Translations under genes and position numbers: made by a program
Assembly (NCBI GenBank): GCA_023105745.1
Contig: JALGQZ010000011.1
Coordinates: forward strand, 44,050,698 to 44,114,697
DNA length: 64,000 nucleotides
Origin: Austropuccinia psidii
Lineage: Eukaryota > Basidiomycota > Pucciniomycetes > Pucciniales > Sphaerophragmiaceae
Direction of reading: 5' to 3'
The notes under the pieces: generated by a model
Told to the model about the DNA's origin: nothing
The model's input: the letters and a program-made list of their open reading frames with translations, nothing else
Databases searched by the model: none
Shown: one piece after another, positions 16,440 to 27,408 of the stretch
Layout of the letters: each line of letters begins with the position of its first letter
Position numbering within the stretch: position 1 is the first letter of the stretch

Positions 16440-16950
16440 GATTTTATAAAACTCAGGAATAATATAGGAGAAGAAGTTACTTTGAAGAAATTGAAATATG
16501 AAAGAGGTTGAGGGAACATAAAATTAGCAATAGGTTGGAGTTATCTTGCATATGATTCAGTTATCATGCAAGAGGATGAGAAAGGAAAAGATAGACAATT
16601 AAAATATGAGTCAGTAAAATTTTCTCAACTAGAATATAGATGATATAAGCCAAAAGTAGAATTGTGTGAGGCTGAAAGAATACTCAAAAAACCTAGAAAA
16701 AATATTATGGGGGAAGCACTTTGAGATTCAAGCAGATGCTGAAGCTCTTATAAAAATGATCAAAACACTTTGTTTACAAAATGAGCCAATGAAAAGATGG
16801 GTGGAATTTATTCAGCTTTTTTCTTGTGATCTTGTACACAATCCATGGAGAACATTTACTATTCCAGATAGTTTATAAAGAATAGAAAAGGGAGAAGAGG
16901 AAAAAGAAATTGAAAGGGATAATTTTTATGAAGAGGAAGATTGGATTGAA
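16440..16950 (+). pseudogene. Element E RNase H remnant
   Basis: Fragments include WSYLAYDSV, LKYESVKFSQLEYR and LELCEAER-like sequence, then the WGKHFEIQADAEALIKMI piece (about 16710-16765), which fits the end of an RNase H domain. Several stops are present. Confidence 0.55.
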
Positions 16951-17229
16951 CCCCATTCAGTACTTATCCTAAAATAGCTAAACTCAAAAATAGTGGGAAG
17001 ACTATCAAGAAATAAAAAAAATTATGATAAACCAGCAAGGACTTGGAAATCATATGCAGAAAAATTTGAATACTTGCAAAAAGTAACAAAGTATTGGAGA
17101 AGAATATTTCAAGGGGATTGAAAGAAGATCAGTAAAATTCTATTTAAAAGGAGGGAAGCTGAAAAAAAGAAATAAAGAGAATATACAAATAGCTATACAC
17201 AAAAATCTCAGAAACATATTCTTAAGAAA

Positions 17230-18218
17230 ATGCATAAATAATTAGTGCAGATAGGGGACAATGGAGAATATAGAAGAATAAATAAAAGATATTTGTGGGA
17301 ACAATGAAGGAGATACTCATGAAATGGGTTAAATAATTTCAAGAATGTCAAGAATGTCATAAAAGGAGTAATCTGAAAGAAAAAGAAGAAGGTAAGATAT
17401 CTTTAAAATCCACTCTATTTGAAAGATTAGGAATTCATGCAGTTCATATTAATGAAGGAAGATGGAAATACTTAGTGTTAGCAAGAGATGACTTTTCAGG
17501 ATGGACAGAAACTGTGGAATTAACAAGTATAATTGCAAGATAAGTCTTGGAATGGTTTACTTCAGAATGGATTTGTAGGTATGCAGAACTAAAAAAAGTA
17601 ACATTGGATGGAGGAGAAGAACTTGAAAAAGAACTACAAGAAGAAGTCAAAAGAGAATGATACATAATAATAATAACTACACATTACTACCAATAATAAT
17701 AAGGAATGGTTGAAAGAGGCCATAAGAAATTAAAAGATGCACTTGTGAAAATGGATCCAAATGGAAAAAATACTTACAAACTGTGACTTTGGAAGATAGA
17801 ATTTCAACAAAAAGAACAACAGAATACTCACAATTTGAGTTTCAATTTGGTTGGAAGACTGTTTTACAAATTGATATTGAAACAAACATATGTCTAGCCA
17901 TAGAATAAAAGAAAACATCATAAACAAAGGAATATTGGAAGCAAGAAAATACAGGTTTCAGAAAAGGAGGAAACAAGATTAAAAGTCAAGGAGAAATAAA
18001 GAGACTCAAATAATTAATGAGTTTCATATTTGGACAAAAGGATGTTACATAACCTGAGAAATCCACTTGAAACAGGAGATTTTGTATTAGATTATGATAA
18101 AAAACTTGAGTCACAGTGGGGTTTACTCTTCAAAAAACATTTAAATGGAGCTTTGAGAGCTATCAATCAAGTTAATACTGGAGCTTATGAGATTGAAAAT
18201 GTAAGTTTTGACTATTAA
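17230..18218 (+). pseudogene. Element E integrase and GPY/F module remnant
   Basis: Fragments of an integrase core are readable: a LFERLGIHAVH-like stretch (about 17420-17445), DDFSGWTETVELTSII (17490-17540), VTLDGGEELEKELQEEVK (17600-17655) and ERGHKKLKDALVKMDPNGK (17713-17770). The open stretch 18030-18218 (DKRMLHNLRNPLETGDFVL) is the post-integrase module. No intact frame spans the domain. Confidence 0.65.
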
Positions 18219-20519
18219 CCAATAAGTAAAAATTACTAATATTTTACTCATTGTACTCTGAATTTCCTGATAGAAATGGATAATAAGATTAAAAATGATT
18301 ATAATAGTGAGATATTATCACAATTATGGCATGAAATATTCATATTATTAGGAGAAAATTAAAAAAATATAAATTATATTATAAAAATAATATAATAAAA
18401 TACATATATGAATATTTAATAAATTGATGTATTTATGGAAATCTATTATTGCTACAAAAAAATACTAAATGTGTGAGAAATTTGTATCTAATAATAGAAA
18501 CAATTTATAAAAATAATATTACCAATATTAAAGTTGTTTATTGATATAAATACTATTCACATTAATAAAAGAATTGCTAAAAAATAATAATAGAGGTGTA
18601 AGATGTGTTTATGAAACTCTTCTTGATATTACTATTAGACAAGAGTATTATGAATCTTCTTATGAAATATAATAATTGAAAAAACTATAAAAACAATCAA
18701 ATAATTGATTACCTAATTATTTATTTTACTTATTTTAAACTACTAGTGATCATAACAGTAAGAAGTAATTGTCTACTAGAATCAATTACAGGAGGTATTA
18801 ATAATAGAACTAATTATTAAAATAATATGAAATTATTCTAATGTATAGTTATCTTTTTAAAAATAATTATGAAGATAATTCTTTCAGAAAAAGATTACTA
18901 GAGAAAGAATTTAATAATTAAGTGAAAAAACTCACTAATACTTCAATAATAACTTGATAAGAATTGGTAGAGTTATTTGATGAATCAATTGTGGATTTAA
19001 AAGATCAAAATTGAATTATAAAGGTAATACAGCAATATAAAAGCTAAATAATATCTTAAATAGTGCATTTCTATGATTCAATGTCTTTTTGTTTGATTCC
19101 AAAATAATTAAAACACTTAAGAAAGGGAATAACTACTACTTACTTTTTGGTACTAAAGGTATGATTGAATAATAAGATGATTTAGAAAAAACAGCAAGAG
19201 GAGGCCTCTTTTAAGTCAAAAACAGCTCACAGACGCATTCCATGGAGCAAAAGTAAAAAAATGGATGAAAACCCATTAATACTTTTTAATTAATTGGTTG
19301 CATTACCTGTTGTCACATAAGATTCTCAGAATTACTCAATTAAGTCATTTTATGTGACTATCAACCCATTTATGGTTAAGAAATGAAGGATTAACAATTT
19401 TCAATCTTATTGTATTAAAACGTAATCCCTTTTTTCTTCAAGATATTAATTTTATTGGAAATTTCATCAAAGATTTTATTTTCTGTGAATTGTTGAAGAT
19501 TCAGTGTTTCATGTGAAATTATGAAAAGTGGACTGTAAGTAAAAGCTGAAATCTGAATTATTAAGTAATGATTATTTTTGGTTTCTATATGAATTATTCC
19601 TTTCTCCATTGGTCCTTAAAAATTCAGAAATATTAATCAAGAATTGTATTCTTAATAAATTTTTGAATTTTTTATCTTATTTGTATGTAGAACTGCAAAT
19701 AGCACAGTAATAGCTTATTGCACTGAGGTAAATGCATGGATACTAGTCCCAAAGGTGCTTTAGTTACTATCTTGATGTTTATCCATGAAAAATAAATAGT
19801 AATTGACATGGTTACAGGAGTCAGAGTTGCTCATTGCCTCCTTGTAACATCAAAATAGTAGCTTATTTCTTATTTTATTATGATTTAATGGGACTTTAAG
19901 TTGGTAATCAAGTTCTCAAAAAGTGTTAGTATACTAATTGCACCAGTATCAGCCATAGATTCAAGCTTTAGCACTATCCATGCCTTAGAGGCCTCAGAAG
20001 TTTGGTACCCTGGCTCTCTTTGATGTCTTTTGTCCCCCTTAGCTATTTTAACATCAAAAATAGTAATTCAGGCTTCAAGACTGATATCCACTATGGGTGT
20101 ATCAAAAATTTATGATAGAATAATGTAATATAAAGTGCCACAATAATGCATCAAACTATTCTTAGTGTATATATAACATGGGATTTCTCACATTACCATT
20201 CTTTTGGTGTGAAATTGAGCAAAAAATATATTCACAATTCTTTTATGGGGTATTTATTTATGATTTGGTGTTGAAGTAGCTTCCATATTACCACCTGATA
20301 ATGTTAATTTATGATTATTCACTCCATGAAGCTACCCTGGGTTATTCTTTTTGTAGAATCAAAATATGGCCTTGAATCCATAGATCTACTTACTCACAAA
20401 AAAACTATTCATCTTTTTTTAATGAGAAATGACAAATTTTGGATATATGCATGGTTCAGATTTTGTTTTAATATCAAATGTGGGCTATTTGGGTATGTCA
20501 AATATACCTAAAGGATCAC
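18219..20519. other. AT-rich insertion inside relic E, not recognised
   Basis: This breaks the order of the E pol fragments. It has no open frame of note. The stretch 19730-20100 is less AT-rich and contains short clean sequence (around 19990-20050), which suggests remnants of another repeat family. I could not match it to anything else in the window. Confidence 0.4.
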
Positions 20520-21905
20520 AAGAGGAAAATATCATAATAATATAAAATGACCTACTTTTAACACTTGATATAATAATATTGATTAGCTTTACACCTAATA
20601 ATTTAAATAAAACTTATTTAAATTGTAGTTATAATAAAAAAAGAGAGAAACAAATTTTTTAATGTTTCTAAATGGATCGAGATAATTTAAGAGAATTCAA
20701 AAAATAGTAATAGAATATTGGTGTAACAATGCAAAAACAAGTGATTACCAAAATATAAGACTTTGTCCTTTTATTATATAAGAGCTAGACATAGAAGAAG
20801 AAATTTTTATCCCTTTTTTATTGAATTTGATGTATCTGAGGGGGAAAAAGAGGAAGAAGAGGCCTTTTTAGAGTAAATATTCTTCCTTCTAGTGACCAGA
20901 TACTCTCTAGTAGATAATTACTGATGTTATTCACTGGAATTGATAAATATTATAAGGTTTGGAAATGATTACAGCATTATTAAACCTTTTTATCTAATTA
21001 TCACACCATTTTTTGGAGTTATCACTGTAGCTCTAATTTGCCGAAATAATAAGCTTGGAATATTAATTTATTTCTTGGATTAAGGTAGTTAAAACTATAA
21101 AATAACAAAATTAATCAGTTTTATCTCATATTCAACTTTAAAATTAAAAAAAAGCTGCAGTTAAAAATCAAAAATGATCATTTTTAAGCCTTAAATTTGA
21201 AGTTTTTCACACAAATATAATTGAGAGAGTGCATTCTGCTATCATGGAATGTAATTACTAAGGTTCCAAGAGGATTTCATAGCATAATCAAAGCTATTTT
21301 ATTGATGATTTTTCCTTTAAGTCATCTTTTCTGTTAAAATTTGGTTTTTTAGACTTTAAACCATGCTTTGATAGGGTTATACCTTGAATATTATAATAAA
21401 AAATGACATAATTCTTAAGGTATGATCTAGTAGAATATAAATATCTACTTCATTTTAATTTTGGCCACCTTTAAGCTTGAGTGGCTAACTGTTATTGCTC
21501 TTTTAACCATATTCATCTTATTTTTCTTTACCATGTTTATAGCATTCCAAATGGGGTTTATGCCTTTATTGTTACAGTAATTTTGTGGTAACTTTGAATT
21601 TAAAGAAAGTATTAATAATGAGTATTTGAAAAGATATGAGCTAAAAACCATGAATATGTGCACTGATCATAAAAGTGCATATATCCAGGTATCTCATTAA
21701 GTATTGGGTTTGAAGATATGTCATAAGAGAGTCATATATATATTTTGTTGATGGGAAATGCAATAATGAAGCTTATTTAACATTCTTATGAATTGGATCC
21801 TGAGATAATAAAAAATTTATGCAATTTTACGGCATTTTTGCTTATTTCAATTAATTTTAAGATTAGAATCTCACTTATCATTATTAAAATAAGTTTAGTA
21901 AAGTT
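20520..21905 (-). repeat. Degenerate dispersed repeat R, copy 1 (inverted relative to copy 2)
   Basis: The reverse complement of this stretch aligns in order with three pieces of flanking DNA far to the right: 25040-25392, 45291-45760 and 55321-55960. Good anchors are AACCCAATACTTA.TGAGAT (21675-21710 versus 25272-25295), ATCCTCTTGGAAC (about 21260-21280 versus 45608-45621), and the CCCTCAGATRCATCAAATTC box (20825-20845 versus 55622-55645). The copies have diverged a lot. The right end abuts sequence where relic E resumes. Coding content is not seen; it may be an old LTR. Confidence 0.6.
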
Positions 21906-21915
21906 GTTTATGACC

Positions 21916-22173
21916 TTTTTGGATATGTGGTAATATTGAAAAGACTCACAGAAAAATTGTATTACACTAAACCAACAAGGAAATTTGCAGCAAGGAAATT
22001 TAAGGCATTTTATCCCAAAGGGAAGAGAGTACAATCAAGCTCAGAGTCAGGAAATGAAAGAAGAATAGAAAGTGAAGCTGAAGATTCAATATTACAGGGA
22101 GAAGAAGTTGAAAAAAATATAATTTGATAGATGTTGGAAATATTTCAATTGTAATTTTGGGATTGCATTTAAT
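21916..22173 (+). pseudogene. Element E pol C-terminal tail remnant
   Basis: The open stretch 21927-22127 encodes a basic then acidic tail (KAFYPKGKRVQ, then a Ser/Glu-rich end). It stands just before the polypurine tract, where the end of a Gypsy pol would be. Confidence 0.45.
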
Positions 22174-22186
22174 GAAGGGAGGGGGA
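22174..22186 (+). other. Polypurine tract of element E
   Basis: GAAGGGAGGGGGA lies directly before the TGTAGTATTC LTR start. It resembles the polypurine tracts of elements A and B and marks the plus-strand primer site. Confidence 0.6.
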
Positions 22187-22544
22187 TGTAGTATTCTATA
22201 CCTATGGTACTGTGGAACTCCCTTTAGTGTGGTATTGGATAAGGGAGTCCTTGAGGGGGAAAGAACAGGTAAAAAGATCTTGATTTATCAAATAATCCTG
22301 TAACCAAGGGTGCTAAGGTGTATTAGCTGCTCCTCTGAATATATTAAAATATATTCCTATGGAGATCACAAATCAAATTTTAAGACTGTGGCTTTTGCAA
22401 CTAGAGAAGAATTTACAGAAGTCTCTATAAAGCCCTATCAAGAATCAGCCTAATGATAATAATAAATAGTAATTTAAATGAAACAATTGAAATATGAATT
22501 TATGGTTGGATCCCTTCAATTTGAAAACCCCAAATACTAGTACA
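22187..22544 (+). repeat. Putative 3' LTR of element E
   Basis: It begins TGTAGTATTC after the polypurine tract and can be read to ...TACTAGTACA at 22544, giving TGTA/TACA ends. No second LTR was found for comparison, so the right end is tentative. Confidence 0.45.
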
Positions 22545-25039
22545 GTTTTATTTATTTCAGGATAAGAGAGTTATAATTGGGTAAAAAAAGAATATATATA
22601 ATAGTCCTGAGTGGTGCTTTAAATTTTTCCTTTGTTGAAAGTACATTTAAATTGATAATAGTTTAGCTTTAGAATATATGATAATAGTAATTATATATGA
22701 TAATTTCTTTGATTGTTAAATAGTTTTAATTGAAAGTAATATTGATAATATGATAGCTTTACTATTGATAAGAATAATAGTGATAATTACAAATTAATAG
22801 AAGATATGAAATTTGTAATAGTAATTATAGATGATGAAAACAATATAGGCTTAAAAAATATTGGTGAAGGTTGAAAGATAGGTTACTACTTATAATAGCA
22901 ATGATGGATGATAATAATTAATACAATTTACTAATAGTAAAAATTATGAACCTACTATTATATATTTTAACTTGATAATAATAATATGCATATCTTCTAC
23001 TAATAATAAGTTTATGACATAAATATCTTTCTCAGCTTGTTAAAAACAAGTATTTGACTAATAGATGAATTTATTTATGTTATAGGGAAAACTACTGTTA
23101 GCTACAGCAGTAAGGGATGAATAATTATTCTCCTACTTGGTATACAATTAATTTCATGAGAGGAAGAGGAGAAAATGAGAGAGAAAGAGGCCTATCTTCA
23201 TGTTTTGCAAAGTACCCATGGTCTCCCCATGTGAAAATTTATTTTTTGCCCTTGAGATAATTTTTCTGGTGTAGATTTTGTGAAGGGTGTCACATCACTG
23301 AGATATGTAATCATTTGTTTGGTCCAAATTAAAGTTAGGGAATTATTTCCGGCTTAAATGTTCATAAAAAAGTAAGATGTCCTATCTGTTACACTGCACG
23401 AGTTAGCTTGAAATGCCTTGAGGGATTAATTCTGATAAGTAAAAATAATGATGGTGTCATATTTTGAGTTATTTCACTATTTCTTTTGTAAGATTATGTA
23501 GTTTGAAGTGATTTTTCCTTGTAATTTTAGGATTGATTTTTGAGTTGTAATTTCTGACTACTTTACTTTCTGTGTAATTTTGACTATAGTGTATTTTACT
23601 TTCATTCAGATAGTTGAAAGTTAATTTAGTTGAGATAAATTGTTCCGTGGCTGTGTCACATACAGATCTCATGCATGTGGACTACATAAACCTTATCTGG
23701 GTGCCTTTATTTTTTTTAATTTTAAGGTTTTTAGTGGATTTTACATGTATGAACTTAAATTTGATACTGTCAGATGATCCTTGTGTTGCCTAAACCTCAT
23801 TTGGTGGCTGTAATTCTTAGTAATATAATATTCTTTATGCATTCAGGGTGTATGTAATTCCACATTGCTACTTTTTATATTTAATTTTGTGTTTTCTATA
23901 TGTATTAAACCACATAATTTGGTGTTTAAAAGATTATTGGTTTGATAGTTTGTTTAAATCTATAAAATGTAATTTCTTTATTATTTATTGAGTTATGAAA
24001 ATCATTTGGATATTTCTATACTCAATGCTAAATCTTCCTCTACCGAATAATATTGATTTAATTACTGGGCAGGTGTGATTGTAAGGGTGTATTTTTAGTT
24101 ATGAGTTCCTTAATTAGCCAGTTAACTCTTGATTTTCCCATCTTTCCACCTTCGAAAATTGATTGAAGCTCAGTCAAAAGGTATGGAACATGTTAGCTGA
24201 GGCCTCTTTTGTGGCTTCTAGAATAAATATTAGGCATTCTAATAAAGTATAAGAAGTGGAAAAGTATTGTTTTTGAGTAATAGACGCGTCACTTAGTTTG
24301 ATAATGGAATACTGTTGGGATTTTGAGCTTCAAAAGTATAATAACGGTGAAAGTAAATTTAATCACTTATAAGTGAGAGCACTAAAATTTCTAAAAATCA
24401 AATGTAAGTAATTTTAACTGAGAAGAAAGATTTTCAAGAGATCTGAGAGCTGATTCTAAGAGAATTAATCCTCTTTAAATCTTTTATTTACAAATTTCAA
24501 ATCAAAAATAACTTGAAGTAATTTTCTTTAAATGAGGAAAGATTTTTTATAGTAACAGGAGGAAATCTGAAAAAAAAATTAATGATATAGTGGGAACACA
24601 TACTATTAAAAAAATTGATAATCAGTCATAGCAACAAGATGTGATTAATGCAATAATAAAAATAATTTAGGTATTTGAAATTTATACAAAATAATGAAGA
24701 AAAATGAGACAAAAATTTAAAGAAATTAATTGGAGTCTGTATAGCAGGTAGAGGTTTACATGCTTTCAGGCTCACAGAATATTACAGTAAAATCTTCAAG
24801 CCTACCAGTAAAAAGAGAAGAAAAATATAAAAAAAAGAATAATAATAATAGTTAAAAAAAAAGGATAAAAAATTTATAAAAAATAAATAAAGAAATTAAA
24901 ATGATCAAGATTTCAGAAATTAAAAGTCTGAATTTGACTCTTAAAATATATTCTACATCCAAAATACACCCTAATTATATTTTGAAGAAACTCAATAGGA
25001 CCAATAGCTTTAAAGGTGAATAGGGATTTTTAGAGCCTT
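22545..25039. other. AT-rich region without genes
   Basis: About 2.5 kb with no supportable gene. A TGTTAGC... start at 23096 and GA-rich text around 23160-23200 are LTR-like in flavour, but no partner or target duplication was found. Confidence 0.45.
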
Positions 25040-25392
25040 TGAAATATTAACACAGACTCAAAAAGGGAAAAAAAATTATAAACCTTACACTTAATAATAC
25101 CAATTGAAACTCAATCCCTAAAAAACCATTAAAATAAGTAGAAATCACATAAAAAGGCATAAAATCTTTTTTTATTTCAGAAAAAAATACATAAAAATGT
25201 AAACTCAATTACACAAATTAATTTCTCATCCAAAATTACACATATGACTACTTGGATTTCATATCTGTAAACCCAATACTTACTGAGATACCTGGATATA
25301 TGGACTTTTAAAATCATTAAATATATTGATGGTTCTTGGTGCATATATTTTGAAATATAAATAATGAAGATATGATCAAGAATCAAAGTTCC
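25040..25392 (+). repeat. Repeat R, copy 2, left piece (split by element A)
   Basis: This aligns to the reverse complement of about 21905-21600. It ends at GTTCC, the target duplication of element A, and the family resumes at 45291. This shows that A inserted into a pre-existing copy of R. Confidence 0.6.
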
Positions 25393-26323
25393 TGTCAGCC
25401 TGTGACTCAAAACCAGAGCACAAACATGACAGCCAAAATACCATAAACCAATGGTATAGCCAAAATACCACCAAAACATGGAGCTGAGCCAAATTAGCTC
25501 AAAAGGTATCAAAAGAAAGAGGAAACTCACCTCTTTCTGAAAATGTAAGTCTCATCACCACAGGGCAAGAAATAACAAAGTTATTCCTGCTCAAAGTTAT
25601 TGCTGAGCATAAACCTTAAATTTCACCTCTCATCTAAAATCTAGAAGAAGAGGCTTAACCCCATCAAATGGGTATTCAAAATGAAGCTCTAAGCCAGGGC
25701 TATCTAATGGTGCTAGCCAAACTGAGCTAGAACCAGTATTACTTGAGTTATGGTCAAATTCAGACCAAATAAGGGTGAAAGAAACATTCACCTCTCATCT
25801 AACTTCTACAGTTTTAGTGTGAGATACTTAAAGTGGGGTCTTTTTGGTAAGAGCACAATCAGGGCTATCTGATGGTGCCATCCATTTCCTAATAGCTCAA
25901 CTACAACAGAAGTTATTGGCCAAACAAGCTTAATACAGCTTTTGCCCAAACCACGCCAATGTACAAAAATACTTGTACATGGGATAACTTTGTCATATTT
26001 AATGATAACAATGTCAATTTGGGTACCATTGTGTAGAGCTCATATAGAGCTATTCAATGAACCAATTTTGAGCTTGATATCTCAAAAACTGACAGAGCTA
26101 TGACCATTTTAAGGTCAGAATCCCACCTGCTGTCATATACAGCCTTACCATGGGATAATATCCCATAACCATGAATATGAGGTGTCAAATAGACAAAGAA
26201 GCATGTTTTTACTTCAATACCTCATATGTCAGTCAATACTGGGGTCCCATACAGTTTCTGTACAGCATTCTACGCGTCATACACGTCAGAATCAGGCTGT
26301 GAGGTCCCCAGATGAAAATTTTC

Positions 26324-26387
26324 ACCCTGTATTGGTGAAAACCACCAAGATGTGGTTTCAAAACCACATCTGAGCCCAATACAGGGT
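26324..26387. promoter_or_regulatory. Compound palindrome in the A-type LTR
   Basis: Outer 12-bp perfect arms ACCCTGTATTGG (26324-26335) and CCAATACAGGGT (26376-26387) enclose an inner 11-bp perfect inverted repeat, AGATGTGGTTT (26348-26358) and AAACCACATCT (26361-26371), with a 2-nt spacer. The structure recurs in the other A LTR (about 44787-44850) and, with few changes, in both C LTRs. Confidence 0.8.
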
Positions 26388-26486
26388 ATACATGCTGTTT
26401 GCAAACCACAAGCCTGTCATAGAGAGTGAAAAATCTTCACTTCCTCTATGTGGAAAGGTCTAGTAGCCTTTTCACCCCAATTTCAG

Positions 26487-26587
26487 GATAAAAGGAGGGC
26501 TTTTCACAGCCAAAACCTGTCCTCATCCTGCTCTTGAATACCCTACGTAGTAAACTGTCAAAAACAGTTTTACTCTTGGGTAATAAA
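26487..26587 (+). promoter_or_regulatory. LTR core promoter and poly(A) signal of element A
   Basis: GATAAAAG at 26487 is the best TATA-like box and is conserved in all four A/C LTRs. AATAAA at 26582 is followed by an AT-rich stretch. Together they suggest that transcription starts about 26510-26530 and that the RNA is processed shortly after 26600 in the 3' copy. Confidence 0.5.
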
Positions 26588-26817
26588 CAGGTATAATTAT
26601 ATTTTTAATTATTGTATACCAACTGGTAAGATTGCACCCTGGGTTCTCAATAGCGCTCACCACCACTATTAATCAATAGTAGAACCCTTTAATTACAATA
26701 TAAATCATCTTTTGAATCTTAAAACCTTATTTTAAATCAACTTTCTATGTGTCACAGTCATAATTCTAGTTGTAAATACCTTTATTACTACTTCAATATA
26801 GACTCAACCTGACATTT

Positions 26818-26830
26818 TGGGGGCCTGGCT
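26818..26830 (+). other. Candidate primer binding site of element A
   Basis: TGGGGGCCTGGCT starts 4 bp after the 5' LTR and begins TGG, as expected for pairing with the CCA end of a tRNA. I cannot name the tRNA. In element C this junction has lost about 15 bp. Confidence 0.4.
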
Positions 26831-26860
26831 GTGTTTTTAACTTATTTTGGACCTTTACAA

Positions 26861-27408
26861 GTAAGTTTTTTCTCTTTTTATGATTTATTGACACCTGTTT
26901 TATCTTTTTTAGGCGTCATTTTCTTTTAAAAAAATATATTTTATATATATTTCTTTTTAAAATTTAATAATACTCATATTTTTAAGAGTATTTGTCTAGT
27001 GGCTAATAACCATAAGACCAGTATTTTTGGCGTGTTTTTGCATATTAAAACACATTGAGCCACTAATACAGTCCTAATTATTAATTGAATTAAGACAACT
27101 CATACTGATAAACCAACAGTTGAGGTGTGTTTGGGCACATTGTTAACTCAATTACCCTGTAAATACACCATCTTTTGACAGATTATACTTGCTGATAACA
27201 AGTATTCTGTAAGATATTGGTATACAAACAGTATACCACTTATCAATAAGCTGTATTTTTGATGTGGAATTGTTAATTCAATTACACTGTCACTATACAA
27301 GGGCATATTGTAGTAAAATACAAGCCCAGAGGCCATTCTTAAACGTGCAAAATCAGCCTTTTGAGAAGTCTTAACTGACATAAGCCCTCTTTTTCCTGTT
27401 TGATTCAG
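26861..27408 (+). other. Candidate leader intron of element A; splicing creates the gag ATG
   Basis: The donor is CAA|GTAAGTTTTT at 26861 and the acceptor GATTCAG| ends at 27408. Joining A (26860) to TG (27409) makes an ATG in frame with the following open frame ([11 protein letters not shown]...). Unspliced, that frame has no ATG near its start. The donor and acceptor are both conserved in element C (minus strand, around 53890 and 53330). Confidence 0.5.

Larger units (their letters stand above)
15400..22544 (+). mobile_element. Element E: old, decayed Ty3/Gypsy relic interrupted by repeat R
   Basis: Reading all plus frames gives a collinear series of Gypsy pol fragments: reverse transcriptase, RNase H, integrase and the post-integrase module, then a polypurine tract and a TG...CA LTR-like end. 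Stops and frameshifts are frequent, and many are TGG or CAA type codons turned into stops, with overall enrichment of A and T. Between about 18220 and 21905 the pol order is broken by unrelated sequence, including repeat R. I could not find the 5' LTR, so the left boundary is approximate. Confidence 0.7.
25393..26814 (+). repeat. 5' LTR of element A
   Basis: This 1422-bp LTR has 6-bp inverted ends TGTCAG/CTGACA. It holds a conserved compound palindrome (26324-26387), a TATA-like GATAAAAG (26487-26494) and an AATAAA poly(A) signal (26582-26587). Short open frames such as 26182-26373 are not conserved as proteins between the LTR copies. Confidence 0.95.

Noticed and set aside
23096..23430. TGTTAGC start and GA-rich stretch resembling a solo LTR
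   Set aside because: No matching end, no second copy and no target duplication found.
26182..26373. Open frames inside the A and C LTRs (also near 44643, 46046, 54203)
   Set aside because: They run in different directions and lengths in different LTR copies and follow the DNA similarity, not protein conservation.
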